Assembly (NCBI GenBank): GCA_029948255.1
Contig: JALIZF010001760.1
Coordinates: 248,001-312,000, forward strand
Source: Telmatactis stephensoni
Taxonomy: Eukaryota > Cnidaria > Anthozoa > Actiniaria > Isophelliidae
DNA: 64,000 nucleotides
Direction of reading: 5' to 3'
Shown: positions 10,762 through 23,000 of the stretch, one piece after another
How the letters are laid out: every line of letters starts with the position of its first letter
Position numbering within the stretch: the stretch's first letter is position 1
Notes under the pieces: model-generated
What the model saw: only the letters and a program-made list of their open reading frames with translations
The model's database searches: none
Told to the model about the DNA's origin: nothing
Made by a program: the position numbers and the translations under genes

Positions 10762-13700
10762 TTAGCAAGCAGCTGCAAAATGGTCACCCTTTGCTAGAAT
10801 GATGTCTCCAAATAAATCTTTCTGTGTCATCAGTACTGTGTTATCCTTACTTAGCAGAAGACAGCTATAGAACTTATACGCTGCCTGCTTCCTTGTGTTC
10901 TTTTGTACAAGGTTATTAAAGTTCACAGTTTGTTTTTTGCCGAATTCTCGTTTTAGAGTATGTAATAATTGACCTGTTCTCTTGGTCCACCGGCGATTTT
11001 CAAACTGTTCTTCTGTTTCACTATTCATTTTCTGTTCGTCGTCCATTTGAGATGATGGAAGTTCTGGAATTTCTTCTTTTTCTGACTCTTTTTCTTCTAC
11101 AACTTCAGGTTCATAATGACTGACCATCATATCATCTTGCCCCAGATTTTCTATGGGCTGGTCATCAATTGTGGGTAATGGTTCTTCAAATGTCACAGAT
11201 GTGTTCTTGCGGTTCTTTTCTGCTCCTTCAGCTGACTCTTGAGATGTTTCTTCTTCCATTTCATTTGTTTCCATTTTCTCCTCAGCTTCTTGAATACTGA
11301 CATCTGACCCATTGATATTTTTGGTCAGGTTCACGACAAATGTTTCAATAATTGGGCTTGCCAACAGATCTAGACTTGATATGGAAAACAGTTGTTCCAC
11401 TGTTGATCTGGTCTTGAGCTTCATTCTACGCTTTGTTGGTGGTGCAAGAGTCGCATGTTTGACAATATCTGTGGTATCAGATAGTTGTGCTTTGATGGCA
11501 TCGGTCGATAAAATCTTTTCATCGTCCACTATCAGTTTTCTTTTTCTGCGACTTCGTTTACCTTAAGAACAAAACGAGAACAGTCATGAATATCAGAACA
11601 TCCACTTGGCCTTCACAGTGATCTTATAGCGCCAATTACAATACGTGATTAGGTGATGTAAAAGCACGTGTAAGAATAAGTAATGTTTCAATTTTGGTTA
11701 ACGTCCAGTCAGAGCATGCAATAGGCCTTTTTCTCGACTTTGCTATGTGCACATGGACAACTATTGTTTTGTACTGACTAGCCTCTCATTCATGTAAAAA
11801 AGCGGATTGAGGGGATTGGTGCACACCCCCTTCAGACACAACTTTGGCCTTATCTTCTTCTGGACACTTTTCCAAAATATTCTATGGATCCTCTAGACAG
11901 TATGTGATTTCTATAATGCTGCATCCCACCCACCCCTCCCCTCCCCCTTGAAAGATCCTGGATCTACCCTTGAGTCTTCCTACAAAATAAAGCTATCAGA
12001 CATTGCCAGCCCCAAAATTCAAAATAACAGTAATGTACATGGACACCAAATTGAAATATGGCAACCAATTTGAATAAATATTGTTTTGTACTGACTAGCC
12101 ATTCATTCATGTGAAAACACTTTTGTTTTTTTCCATGTGAACATGAGGCTAGTCAGTCCAACAATGGCAGTTAAAATTGGTCACCATATTCAATTCAGTG
12201 TATTTTTGTGCAAAAAAGAGCAAATGAAAGAATGAATGAAGAACACGGGATTCGTGCCGAAAGATGAATTTAAAATTCCAGGACAATTCAAGGATTATTT
12301 ACGGATGCAAAAACGATTTTTCAAGGAGTAAAAAAAGGTAACTCTGGGACCTCCCTTCCTCCCCCTTCCATACCACCTTGTCTATTCTTTGAGCTCTAGG
12401 CATTAGGTCATCACAGAACAACATTGCATTGGAGGAAAGAACATAATTTACACTATGCTTTTGTAGGTGTAAAATGTGTTATAGGGTCCTTCAGCAAGGT
12501 CTTTCACTCCACATTCTAGTTTATCACATGTTCTGACAATGATTACTTGTGACCATTTTGTGAGTGTAAGAGGGAAATATCAAGTAAACTATGAAATTGC
12601 CCGTGCAACTTAAGTTTAAACTCAGATTATCAGAAAGATTTTAACATGATAATTATGATAATAAATATACATGTACATGTATTAGGTTGGTAAGAAGTCA
12701 ACAAAGGACCCAGTTAAAGCAGAGAGAATTAGCACTAGGATTAAATCCAAAGAAAACCATTCATTGCCCTTCAAACACCATGTCTACACCATACCACATT
12801 GATGACATTTTTTTTGTAATTGAAGAACAACAGGATTTATTGTTGACTCAACAAACACAACTGACCTGGATCACATGATGGCATAACCAATAGACAGTAA
12901 GCATAAGCATGAGAGAAGTGAAAAGTTTTGTTTCTTATGCTTATGACAATGCATACTTGTACATGTTCCCCATTTGAACCAGGCTTAAGTAAGCTAATGT
13001 TGCATCTACCTTTTTGCACAATCTCAACAGGCTCAAGTACAAAGCCCTCTGCTTCTGTCTGTAACACTGTCATTTCATTTGTGGTGTCAGCTGGCCCTAT
13101 AACAGTTATCTGGAAGTTAGTAATCAGAGACAAGGTACATTCAGGCCTTACTGCAATCACACAATTTAATTTTGTACTGTCATCACACAATTTACTTTTG
13201 TACTGTCATCACCAAAGAATAACACAATAATGTTAGATGGTGTTGGGGGTGGTTGCACGGGGCTTTACTTTAGTTTGTCTCCCTGACCCACTGACTCCAA
13301 TTTGCTCTAGGCTTCAAATATAACTGTTACAGTGTACATGTAAGTGTTTGTTATTCGAACAATTTGCAGAAAATACCTGTTGTTTCAGTTGAGTTCATTT
13401 GCAGTGGCCTGTAGTATCTTTAGCTTCATCTTCAATTTGTACATCAATAGGTTCCAGTGGAAGATCATCGGCAGCAGCTGTTGGCAAGTCTTCAATACCA
13501 GGTAAGGCTAAACCATCTCCTAGACCATCTCCAAAGCCATCAGCAAGAAAATCAACACCATCTCCACCAAAACCATCATCTTTGATAGGCTCATCCAATG
13601 CTAGATCTATTCAAATGAAATAATTATACACTCAATATAACACTGAGACAGATATTTTTCACAATTATTTAGAGTACTTATGAAGTATGGTTTCAGCAAA

Positions 13701-16700
13701 GAATGCAGCAAATTTCTTAAATGAAATCCAAGTTTTTACTTGAAACCACTTTTTAGTAGGAAGCCTATTACCTTTAATGGACATTATTACATGTAATCAA
13801 ATATTGAAATACACTAGTCTAATAAGTAATTATTTGCAAGCACACAAAGCTGCAAAATCAAGAGATTTTGGTAAGCAGGTAATTTAGTATTTTACAACAT
13901 TTGACTAAAATCTTGCAATCTGATTGGCCGAGAGCCATTGTTAATAAGAGTACTGACAATAGCTGACGCCAACATGTCACGCTCGTCCTTACAGAAAAAA
14001 GTTTGGGACAGTTTTTCAAACAGATTTGGACGGAAAAGATCTAAGATGTCCAAAACTTAGCAGTGAAACCACTCGCAGACGTCATCCATGATTAATAAGA
14101 GTACTGACAATGGAAAACTATCTTCAATTTGTTAAATTTATCACAGAAGAGGCCTAATAGACCTTTCCAAAATTGGCATGAGTGATCACATAACAAAGTC
14201 AAGTGGATAAATTACTTGCTCACCAAAATCATAAAATGTTAACAAAATAGTCTCAAATGTTGAAACCTCTTATTTTTAAAAAATGTCAACATTGAGTTGT
14301 TGTTGAGTTGTACTTGTTTTTTCCTTATTCAAGATAGTGCTTCGATTATTCTATAAATCAATGCAGTGCTTGTTTGAGGGCAAGTCTTATTAATAATTTT
14401 GCTCTTAGATGCAGTGCTTAATTAAACTGGGGACAACACTACTTAAACAAGCAAATAATGGTAATGGACAACAAATTAAAATAAAGTATACTATAGAACT
14501 ATATGACACAAATTTACCTTAAAAAGTCCAAACCAAAAAATTCAAACATCACACAAGCTCTATGTCAGTACTGGTAACTCACAAAAATAATCGCCCATAT
14601 TTACTAAAACATCTGATTAGTGATGTACGTATATATTGACCAGGTGGGCAACTTACCTATTTTACTTCTTTCAAAAGTTGAATCTGCTATGCCTTTTCCT
14701 GCAGTCTGTTTCATTTAAGGTTATTTTTGATACAGTCTTTGGATTGATAAAGTGATTCATCCTCAATAGCTGTCCCTGCTCTCATGATTTCCTTTTCTCC
14801 ATCACTGTCAAAGGGAATGTCACCAAAGCCCTCATCACCAAGGAGGTTGTTCACTACCACATCTTCTTTCATGGTGATCTCTTCTATTCTACTTTGGTTG
14901 AGGGTAAACTGTGCTTGGATTTCAACATCACTGCAGTGGAGAAATAACAATGTATTTCAATACAATGTATCTGTCAGGGTTCGTAATATTTTGCAATTAC
15001 ATAACGTAATGACTTTCAATGACCTTTTCCATTGCAAGCATAGAGCCAGCCAAGGTAGTTTCTCATTAAATTGTTCCTCTCTTTTTCAAGAATCATTTCA
15101 AATTTCCTTTCTGAGAAAATAAGCCCCTAGTGTGATGATGCATGTTTTCACTCCCTCTCTATATCAGAATCCTTTTCAAGAGCCTTTCATATTCAAATTT
15201 TAAATTTCCTTCAAGAATACAAACACAATACAATAGTATCCTCTAGTAATCAGACTCCTTACTAGGTGGACACTCTTTATTAAGGGTGTACTGACATATT
15301 GTTGCTGTGCAATGGTTGCTATGCAAAATAGGGTCTTGTTTAACAGGCAAAATTGAAGAGTCACACATGTGCCTATTTTTGCATTTTTCACTCAATTTTT
15401 TAACATTCAAAGAATCATATTAAATTTATTTGGAGACCATTCTTAAAACACAGGCTTGGCATTATGCATCTTAATCTCAAGATTTGTTTAACGTATTTCA
15501 AATTCTCTAATATACATATTACTAAAGAAAATTATAGCTTTTTTCAGTAGCTATGACATCATGTGATGACGTCACGCAATGATATCACAAAATGTTAAAG
15601 TTTCCCCAGGGAAGACAAAGTATAAAATGTAAAGTGATTTGACAATAAGCCTTTAGCATAATCCATTTGGAGTATCTATTGTTCATCAATTTAAGAATAT
15701 AGTGTTTGTATTCTCCAGGGATTTTAAAATTTGAATATGAACGATTATTGAAGAGGATTCTGGTATAGATAGAGGTATGGAACGTCATAAAGGTAAAGGC
15801 TTATTTGGAGGCATTTTATATGTCAGTACACCCTTAAACAGGCACTAGCGAAGATTTTGACAATAATTTCTTGTACACTATAAATTCAACCTCCACTTAG
15901 CAGACATCTCTATTAAAGTCCCTATGACGGATAATTTTTTATTTTCAAACTCAGTTCTTGATAGAAAGCATATAGTAAAGATCGTTATATCTTGTTTTTC
16001 CTCACTCCATATTTTCTGAGATATAAAGGTTTCAAATTTCAAAATGCAAATGTGATGACGTAAGAGGAGTAATCATTTATTATACAAAAACAAGAGAATT
16101 TAAATTACTCGTATTTTTCCATTTGTAACTCATTTCCATTGGCAAAGCCTGTTGTTTAGTGAAAAATCTGGCTCTCGAATTGAAGTCCTCGTTTTGTAAA
16201 ACCCATGAGAAGTTTGCAGTGTTGCCTCCTCTGACGTCATTAAATTAGCATTTTGACATTTGAAACCTTCATATCTCAGAAAATATGGGGTAAGAAAAAC
16301 CAGGATAAAAAGATCTTCACTATGCTCTCTAAAAAGAACTAAGTTTGAAAATAAAAAATAAATAAATAGAAGTACCACTGTAGTTTTTATCAGTGAACAA
16401 AAGCTACTTGAAAAGGATTCTGGTATAGAGAGGTGGTCAAAACATCATCATGCTTGGGGCTTATTCTAGTATCTGTGGTTGATGTAAATTATATAAAGAA
16501 GTAGGTTAAATTAATGCACTGTAAAAGCAATGGAGGACAATTGCACAACAAGACATCAATGATAAAATGTTTTTAAAAATACCAAATATGTGAAATGAAA
16601 AAAACCTGTTTGTTTTTGCAAATGTTTTTGATCATTTACATCATTATCAGGCAGTTTGATGCCTGATGATGATCTAAATAATTAAAAACATTTGCAAAAA

Positions 16701-17254
16701 CAAACAGGTTTTTTTTTTCATTTCACATATATTTGGTATTTTTAAAAACATTTTACCATTTTTGCATATTTGAAATGAAATTTATGAATGTACAGTAAAT
16801 TTCATCAGTTCAGTCCTTGTGTCACATTAATTTTGCAAAAATGCTCCTCTAATTTATCTACAAAAGTAATCCCCACTTACTTTAATTCAGGTAAAGTCAT
16901 GTCCAAATCAGTGAAGACCTCTGGAAGAGTAATAGCTGAGAATGCCAACTCTCTGCCATCTTCTGGTAGATCAACAACACCTGGTCTAAATGCCATTTTA
17001 ATTTTGACAAAAGCTTCACTACAATCTGCAAGAAGATATTTGGCTTTCCGAGAGTATATTCTGACAACTCCAAGCAGTAAATGACCAGACGTTCTGAGGG
17101 CCATCTTCACTTTAGGTGACACTATACTTTCAACTGAAGACTTGATGTCTGTCTCAAAAACTACAGCTTTGCTAAGCTTCTTTTCCCAATGAGCAGCCAA
17201 CCACACCCTTGCCATGGGGCCCTTCTTGGCCAAAATAAAAGTGTGATAAAACAT
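10762..17254 (-). CDS. RAD21/RAD21L-type cohesin kleisin (alpha-kleisin)
   Basis: The kleisin ring-closing subunit of cohesin, joining SMC1 and SMC3 heads in sister chromatid cohesion. Exon 1 (17254-16881) starts [20 protein letters not shown] and carries the conserved N-terminal kleisin domain, including [20 protein letters not shown]. Exon 2 (14930-14734) joins in phase and has [14 protein letters not shown] 42-nt exon (14698-14657) and an Asp/Gly-rich exon (from 13606) follow. Exon 13096-13010 has [11 protein letters not shown]. The last exon (11561-10762) has [20 protein letters not shown] and the C-terminal winged helix with [16 protein letters not shown]. Length of about 560 residues and the EGF-LEP motif are closer to RAD21L than to the usual ~630-residue RAD21, but I cannot settle the paralogue. 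Two junctions are unresolved: exon 2 to the 42-nt exon would create TGA, and the Gly-rich exon hits a stop before a good donor. Coordinates are the coding span. Confidence 0.88.
14931..16880. repeat. RAD21-like intron 1 filled with nested inverted repeats
   Basis: An outer pair lies near 15119-15185 (AATAAGCCCC ... AGAATCCTTTTCAAG) and 16405-16463 (GAAAAGGATTCT ... GGGGCTTATT). A second copy of that end at 15755-15812 and an inner pair (about 15940-16060 with 16210-16350, sharing CATATCTCAGAAAATATG-type sequence) show several rounds of nesting. A further palindrome occupies 16565-16750. No coding evidence. Confidence 0.65.
16565..16750. mobile_element. Palindromic MITE in RAD21-like intron 1
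   Basis: Arms carry AACCTGTTTGTTTTTGCAAA and its reverse complement, with a short centre containing ATCAGGCAGTTTGATGCCTGAT. Confidence 0.8.
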
Positions 17255-17413
17255 GATTAATGTGCTTCTTTACAATCTTAAAAAAATCTGAAAACAAATC
17301 AAAGTATACAGTCATTATTACTTACTGTATATATCTTTTTAAAATCATACATGAGCAAACGTAGTCACATTCATATTAACATTTTGATATTTTCAATTTG
17401 TGACATCAACAAT

Positions 17414-17573
17414 TGAAGGGTTCCATGTGAAAATGGCCTAAGTGACTTTTGATGATTTTTATCAATGGTATAAAATGATATATTTAACTTTCCTTTGCTG
17501 AAAAATTAATCTCAGGACATAATTCTATCAAAAAGTCACTTAGGTCATTTTCACAGGAAACCCTTCAATTTTG
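17414..17573. mobile_element. MITE family 'TGAAGGGTTCC', copy 1
   Basis: TIRs begin TGAAGGGTTCCATGTGAAAA and end TTTTCACAGGAAACCCTTCA; about 40 bp of each arm pairs, including CTAAGTGACTTTT. A second copy lies at 23590-23752. The AT-rich stretch 17574-18700 (RAD21-like 5' intron) shows nothing further. Confidence 0.85.
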
Positions 17574-19137
17574 AACAAGTCAATATAGTGCTGATTTTTT
17601 GCAGATATAAGGCTCTAGTACCAGTGATGAAACCATTGAGGTGAAGATGCCTTACTGTTTAACCTCAAATGTGCCAGGAAAACATTAAATTAAAGTGTCT
17701 CAAAGTTTTCCCAAAAGATTGTAGTTTTTTAAGCAATTAAATCCTACATTGTCCAAGATACTAGCCTGGCCTTTGGGCCCAGGACACTGTTCTTCCATTC
17801 CTCCTCTCCCTTTTGCCCTGGGGGCCTGATGACAATTATCAATCAATAAACAAATAAACATTGCCTTTTATAACATTAAAACTACAACTCCTTCCAATAC
17901 AACTTCTATAAAAAGTTGTGAAAACAATGTCAACTATCCTCCTAAAATACCACTGTAAACATTCATTGGACATCTCTGCAATGACTTCAAAGGAGAAAAT
18001 TATTGAATTTAATGAGTGGCTTCTAACTTTAGTAGCCTCCAGCTGTCACCAGCTTTTTAGATGGTTTGATACATGTGAGGTGATCTGCTTTAAGAGTATT
18101 ATATGTAATGAAATTGGAAGCATATTATACATTACTTTACTTTGGGTAATGCAAATACTTTCAACTTTGTTTTCCTTCCATTACTCAGTAAGTAACATAC
18201 GTTACACACATCCTATATCAAAAATCTACTGACGGCCACTGCAGCATCTTTTGGCCCAATATTATTTTATTGTACACTCATTTTTGGCTCCTCTTCTTGG
18301 ATAACGTTATTTGTCTGTTTAACTAATTTTAGTATTTCCAAAATAAAAACATCACATAGGCATAACAAAGACAGATAATGTATAAGTGTTTAGACTGTGT
18401 CTTATCAAAACTCTACATAATAACATCAATAACATTTAAGACTTAAGCATTTTCTGAAAAATCTTAGATAGAAATTTGACTTAATTTGGGTTCAGAACCA
18501 ACTGCCATTTTAAAAATGGCCGGATCATAGGCGAATTTTTGGAGAAATCAACAAAAAGCAAGTGGAAAAAAGAAAATTCTGGATACCTTTGAATGCTGTT
18601 TTAAAATGGGAAATTAATTTAATGATTTCTAAGTAAGTAAGTAATGAGTGTTCTGACTTCTGTTCACAAACCGAAAGTGATTCAACTCACTTCATGCCAT
18701 ATTTGAATAGAATTCTTCGATCCTGTTCCACTGCAAAATAAATCTAAATTTAAATACAAACAGTAAGGCACTTCAAATCTCTTTTTTTGGCAAGATTAGA
18801 CATGTGATGTGATAGCACAAACGCAATTCTCGCAGAGTAACAACTAGCTACCGTGATCTAAGTGCAAGGTCGACTTTCTCGTTTAATGTCCCGCTCAAAA
18901 GAGCTTTTCCAACAATAACAAGATTCAAAAACAATATTTATAGAGTAGCAAGACATTTTCTATGGTTTAAGAACTTGAAAAAGAAGCTTTGTTGGAAATT
19001 GCAGACCGACGCTAACTCACAAACACTACGTATTGTGTTACTCGATAATGTTTGTATAAAAAAGCTTCTTGGAAGAACTTCTCAAAGTATTTTCGAACCA
19101 AAACATAGATTCTAAAAAACTTTAAGCAATAACTTAC

Positions 19138-19330
19138 CTTAATGCTAATAAAAAAGCGAACAACGAAGGGATAAATTGTGTAAAAATCTTTCTTTCTTTC
19201 TCGTGATATTATTCAAAATGGCAGTCATTTATTCGAACGGTTGAATAGTTCCCGCCGAAAGGACTCGATCACGTGATGCTTCTACGGCGCGCGCGCGGCG
19301 TATTCGCGCGTAAATTGTGTTCTTTTCGCG
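19138..19330 (-). promoter_or_regulatory. Probable 5' UTR exon and promoter side of the RAD21-like gene
   Basis: A strong minus-strand donor AAG|GTAAGTT at 19138/19137 marks the end of a likely non-coding first exon; the coding start is in the next exon at 17254. CpG-containing blocks (GGCGCGCGCGCGG, TATTCGCGCG) just upstream of it (19290-19315) fit a promoter, but the transcription start is not visible. Confidence 0.45.
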
Positions 19331-19572
19331 CCAAAACGTTGAAAACAAGTTTATCCGAGAGAGAATGCATTTCCGTTTTGTTTATGTTTATCACTGAAGC
19401 ACTACTGTTTCTTAGTTTCTTCCTTCTCCGATCACTTCATTGACCCAAGAGCTCGAAAATATTATGTAATAGTATTAAAATAATACTAATAACTTGAAAA
19501 ATAAATAGAGAAAGTTTACGGTGCCAGTGACAATGGGACTTGACAGTACCCGTTCTGATATATATATTGTTT

Positions 19573-19738
<166 letters not shown>

Positions 19739-20013
19739 TTTTTCTGGGGGAGTAGGATCTCATTCGTCTAATAGTTAAGGGCTAAAACAATGCCAAACAT
19801 ATTCGAAAGACTAACAATAAAGTTGATTTCACCCTTCCCCCAACGGGGCGACCAAATCGGTGGTGGGTGGGCTAGAATTATTTGCACTGTCGGTCAAATA
19901 ACAACAGAAACGATTCGTTTACGTAACTTGATGAACCGTAGACGTTAGGTTACCACATTATACTGGTAATTTGCCACAGAATATTTAAGCTTACGACCTT
20001 AATCAACGTATAA

Positions 20014-23000
20014 ATGTCAACAGCTGAGCTACAGGTTGTTTTGAACTCAAAAGCAGATCTTGACTGTGACTTCGTGGATCAGGATGGCCATATCATCGCT
20101 TCGTATTTTTCTGACAAGGAATCTAAAATTCCAGGTGAACGTACATTGATTTTGCTTAGAGTTATTTTAAATCCCAGTTCGGTGGAATATATACTTCTGA
20201 ATCTCCCGTGGAAATCCCGTTTCACAACCAAGTTACAGTAAGCTTAAGCTTATATTACGTTTGGCATTATTTGGAGCTACAACGCTCCAGTGAGCGATCC
20301 ACTGCCACAAAACATAACCTTACGTCTTTATATTACTCACGAGTCGCTCATAAATAAACGATGGAAAGAATATTACACGGAGAAGTGTCATTATGAAATG
20401 TCTGAGGAACTGACGCATTCGATTTCTTGGAACTTCCGCGGATGAAATTGATCGAGATATAACTAAGCAGTTATAGAATCATATAGGCAAATTAAGTCGG
20501 TGTCGGTGATAATGTATAAAAGTTTTGGTATATGAATTATTTCCTATAAGTTTAAGCTTAAGTATCGTAGAGTAATATAATATGTACAATATTAAGACTT
20601 CAAGAATTACGCGAATTTCTGGATCAGTGATCATGTAAATTAACCCAAACCGCTCCCGAGCTCACAGATCGATAATTTTCAACAGTCAGTGATCTCAAGA
20701 ATGATTTTGGGATCACAGTTCAAGAGCTGTGCATGTTCAAAATGAGCCAAAAAAAGAGGATCAGTCAAGGGGGGCACAAGTATTGGATGAGGGGGTATCA
20801 TGTCAACGTGAACAAGTACCAACTGTCAAAGTCCATTTTTCTCATGATCTGATTGGATGAGAGGGTATCACGTGAACATGAACAAGTTTCGATGTTTCCC
20901 TGGGCAACAGGCAAGAATATGTTGTGGATCGGAAATAACAAAACTGGAAGTTGATTAAGCTTTGGAGGCCTGCTTTTGGCAACGCGTGTTTGCAAATTCA
21001 TTCATTTGGACATGAGGCAAAACTCGTGTTTATTGTCAAACTTTTCTAAGACCAATATACAACATTTATTCTGAGAAAAAGATTGATAACCAACCAAAGT
21101 CAGTTTGTTGACAGGTTTTGTGTGAATTTTGATTCAAAACTTTAATTTTAGGCAGTGACGTTTTGCTTTTTATTTTGTTCTTTGACAGTTGGTATACCAA
21201 GGGAAACAGTATGTTTTGTGATCCCTCGACCCCAATGTTTCCCTCGGCTCTGCCTTGGGAAACATCAGCAGTCTCGGGACCACAAAATATAATAAAAGGG
21301 GTATCAACTTCATGGAGGTTTGATTTAACTAATAAAATGTATGGAGATTAAATAGACTGGATCTGCTATGGAGAACTGGTAGCCATGCAATATATTATGG
21401 TACCCTGGTCCCAGAGGCTTGCCTTGTAATTTTTTACAAATCAATTCATTTTATGAGCAGCATAGAGGCTGGACGTTCATGTTTTTAAAATGTGAATGTC
21501 TTGCCACTACATGACTTGTAAAATAAATCGGAAAAAGAAACAAGGAAAACCTCTTGGACCACTGGGCAAATTATTATCATGGAGGTATCGGTAAGAATAG
21601 GTTTTCCTGTATTGATGAAACATAGATGATATAAAAAAGCTAATACTGTAGTGCAGATTGAATCAATGAGCTTTAAATCCATGTTTTTCTTATATTTCAC
21701 CCATACTCATCATACAGTAATGTTGAACTCATTAATCTTGCCTATAAAAACACTGCTTTTGCATGAATGAGAAACTCAGACCATGTGATGCTAGCTGTGG
21801 CCACGCATGTCTGAGTGCTGTGATTTCTATAAAACATTTAAAATTCATGTAGAAAACTCACATGGCAGTGTGATAATGTGCTCTTTCCCAGTGAAAAGCA
21901 CTCAGTATATATGCATGCATGCATGTCATAGAATGGTAATTTTCATAACTGGGAAAATAGCGCCATCATTGTACAGCATGACATGCATGTCACTTTCCTG
22001 GACAGCATATATATTTAATGTTTCAGACAGAGGTTTAGGTCTGAGCTGCCCAGTGAAATTTATTTGTCACAAACAATGAATAATATCCCTTACATTAAGA
22101 AACCATCTTGACAGTCCAATATGCAGGTTAATTATATCCATTTTGAAATCACTGGTGATTTCTGCAATCTGATTGGTTAAAAAGTGTGCGATTAATTCCT
22201 AAATTGCATCCTTTTGCTTCATTAATCACATCTTTTTTTCCAACCAATCACAAAACAGTGTCTTTTATTATCAGCCAATCATATACAAGAATCAAAAAAG
22301 CCATTTGATTGCTGTCAAGCTGTGGGATTTTTTTCCTTGAACCTGTTTTCACATTTTTGTTAAAAAAGTAGAGCAAAAAAGCTGAGATTTCAAAATGGAT
22401 ATAATTAAGTGGTAATTAAACTTCGTGTCGTGCAATTTTGGGCCAGAAATCATACTCATGATTATCAAACTGCACTCCCGCTACGCGGTCGTGCAGTTTT
22501 GTAATCACTCGTATGATTTCAGCCCAAATTGCACTCCACTCGGTTTAATTACCATTATTAATAATTGCTAGAAATCAGTTTTTATGGGGGAGCTGGGACA
22601 GGGGAGCAGTAAACATGATAATATATATTATTTAACTTATGTATATGCATGATTAATGATGTCTGAGACAATGTCTTTTATGGTGTTCTTTGTTGTTTTT
22701 CAGTTGGAAGTTACTTGTATTCCATCAATGGGCATCCAATCCATGGGTCATCACTTTTAAATGATGTCAATGACACAGTAAACTCAGATGAAAACTATCC
22801 TATAACACTGGTGTTTAAAAGTGAACTTGAAAAGAAAAAAAGAAAACAATTAACAGTATGTATAACAAAGAATATATAACATGGAGAGAGATCTATAGTC
22901 TCCTTCGCAGCCGTTTTTTGTATTGGGATCCCTGTCCCTCCCAATGAAATGGCCGTTTCTTTGGATCCCAATACAAAAAAAAAAAAAAAAAAAAAACCCG

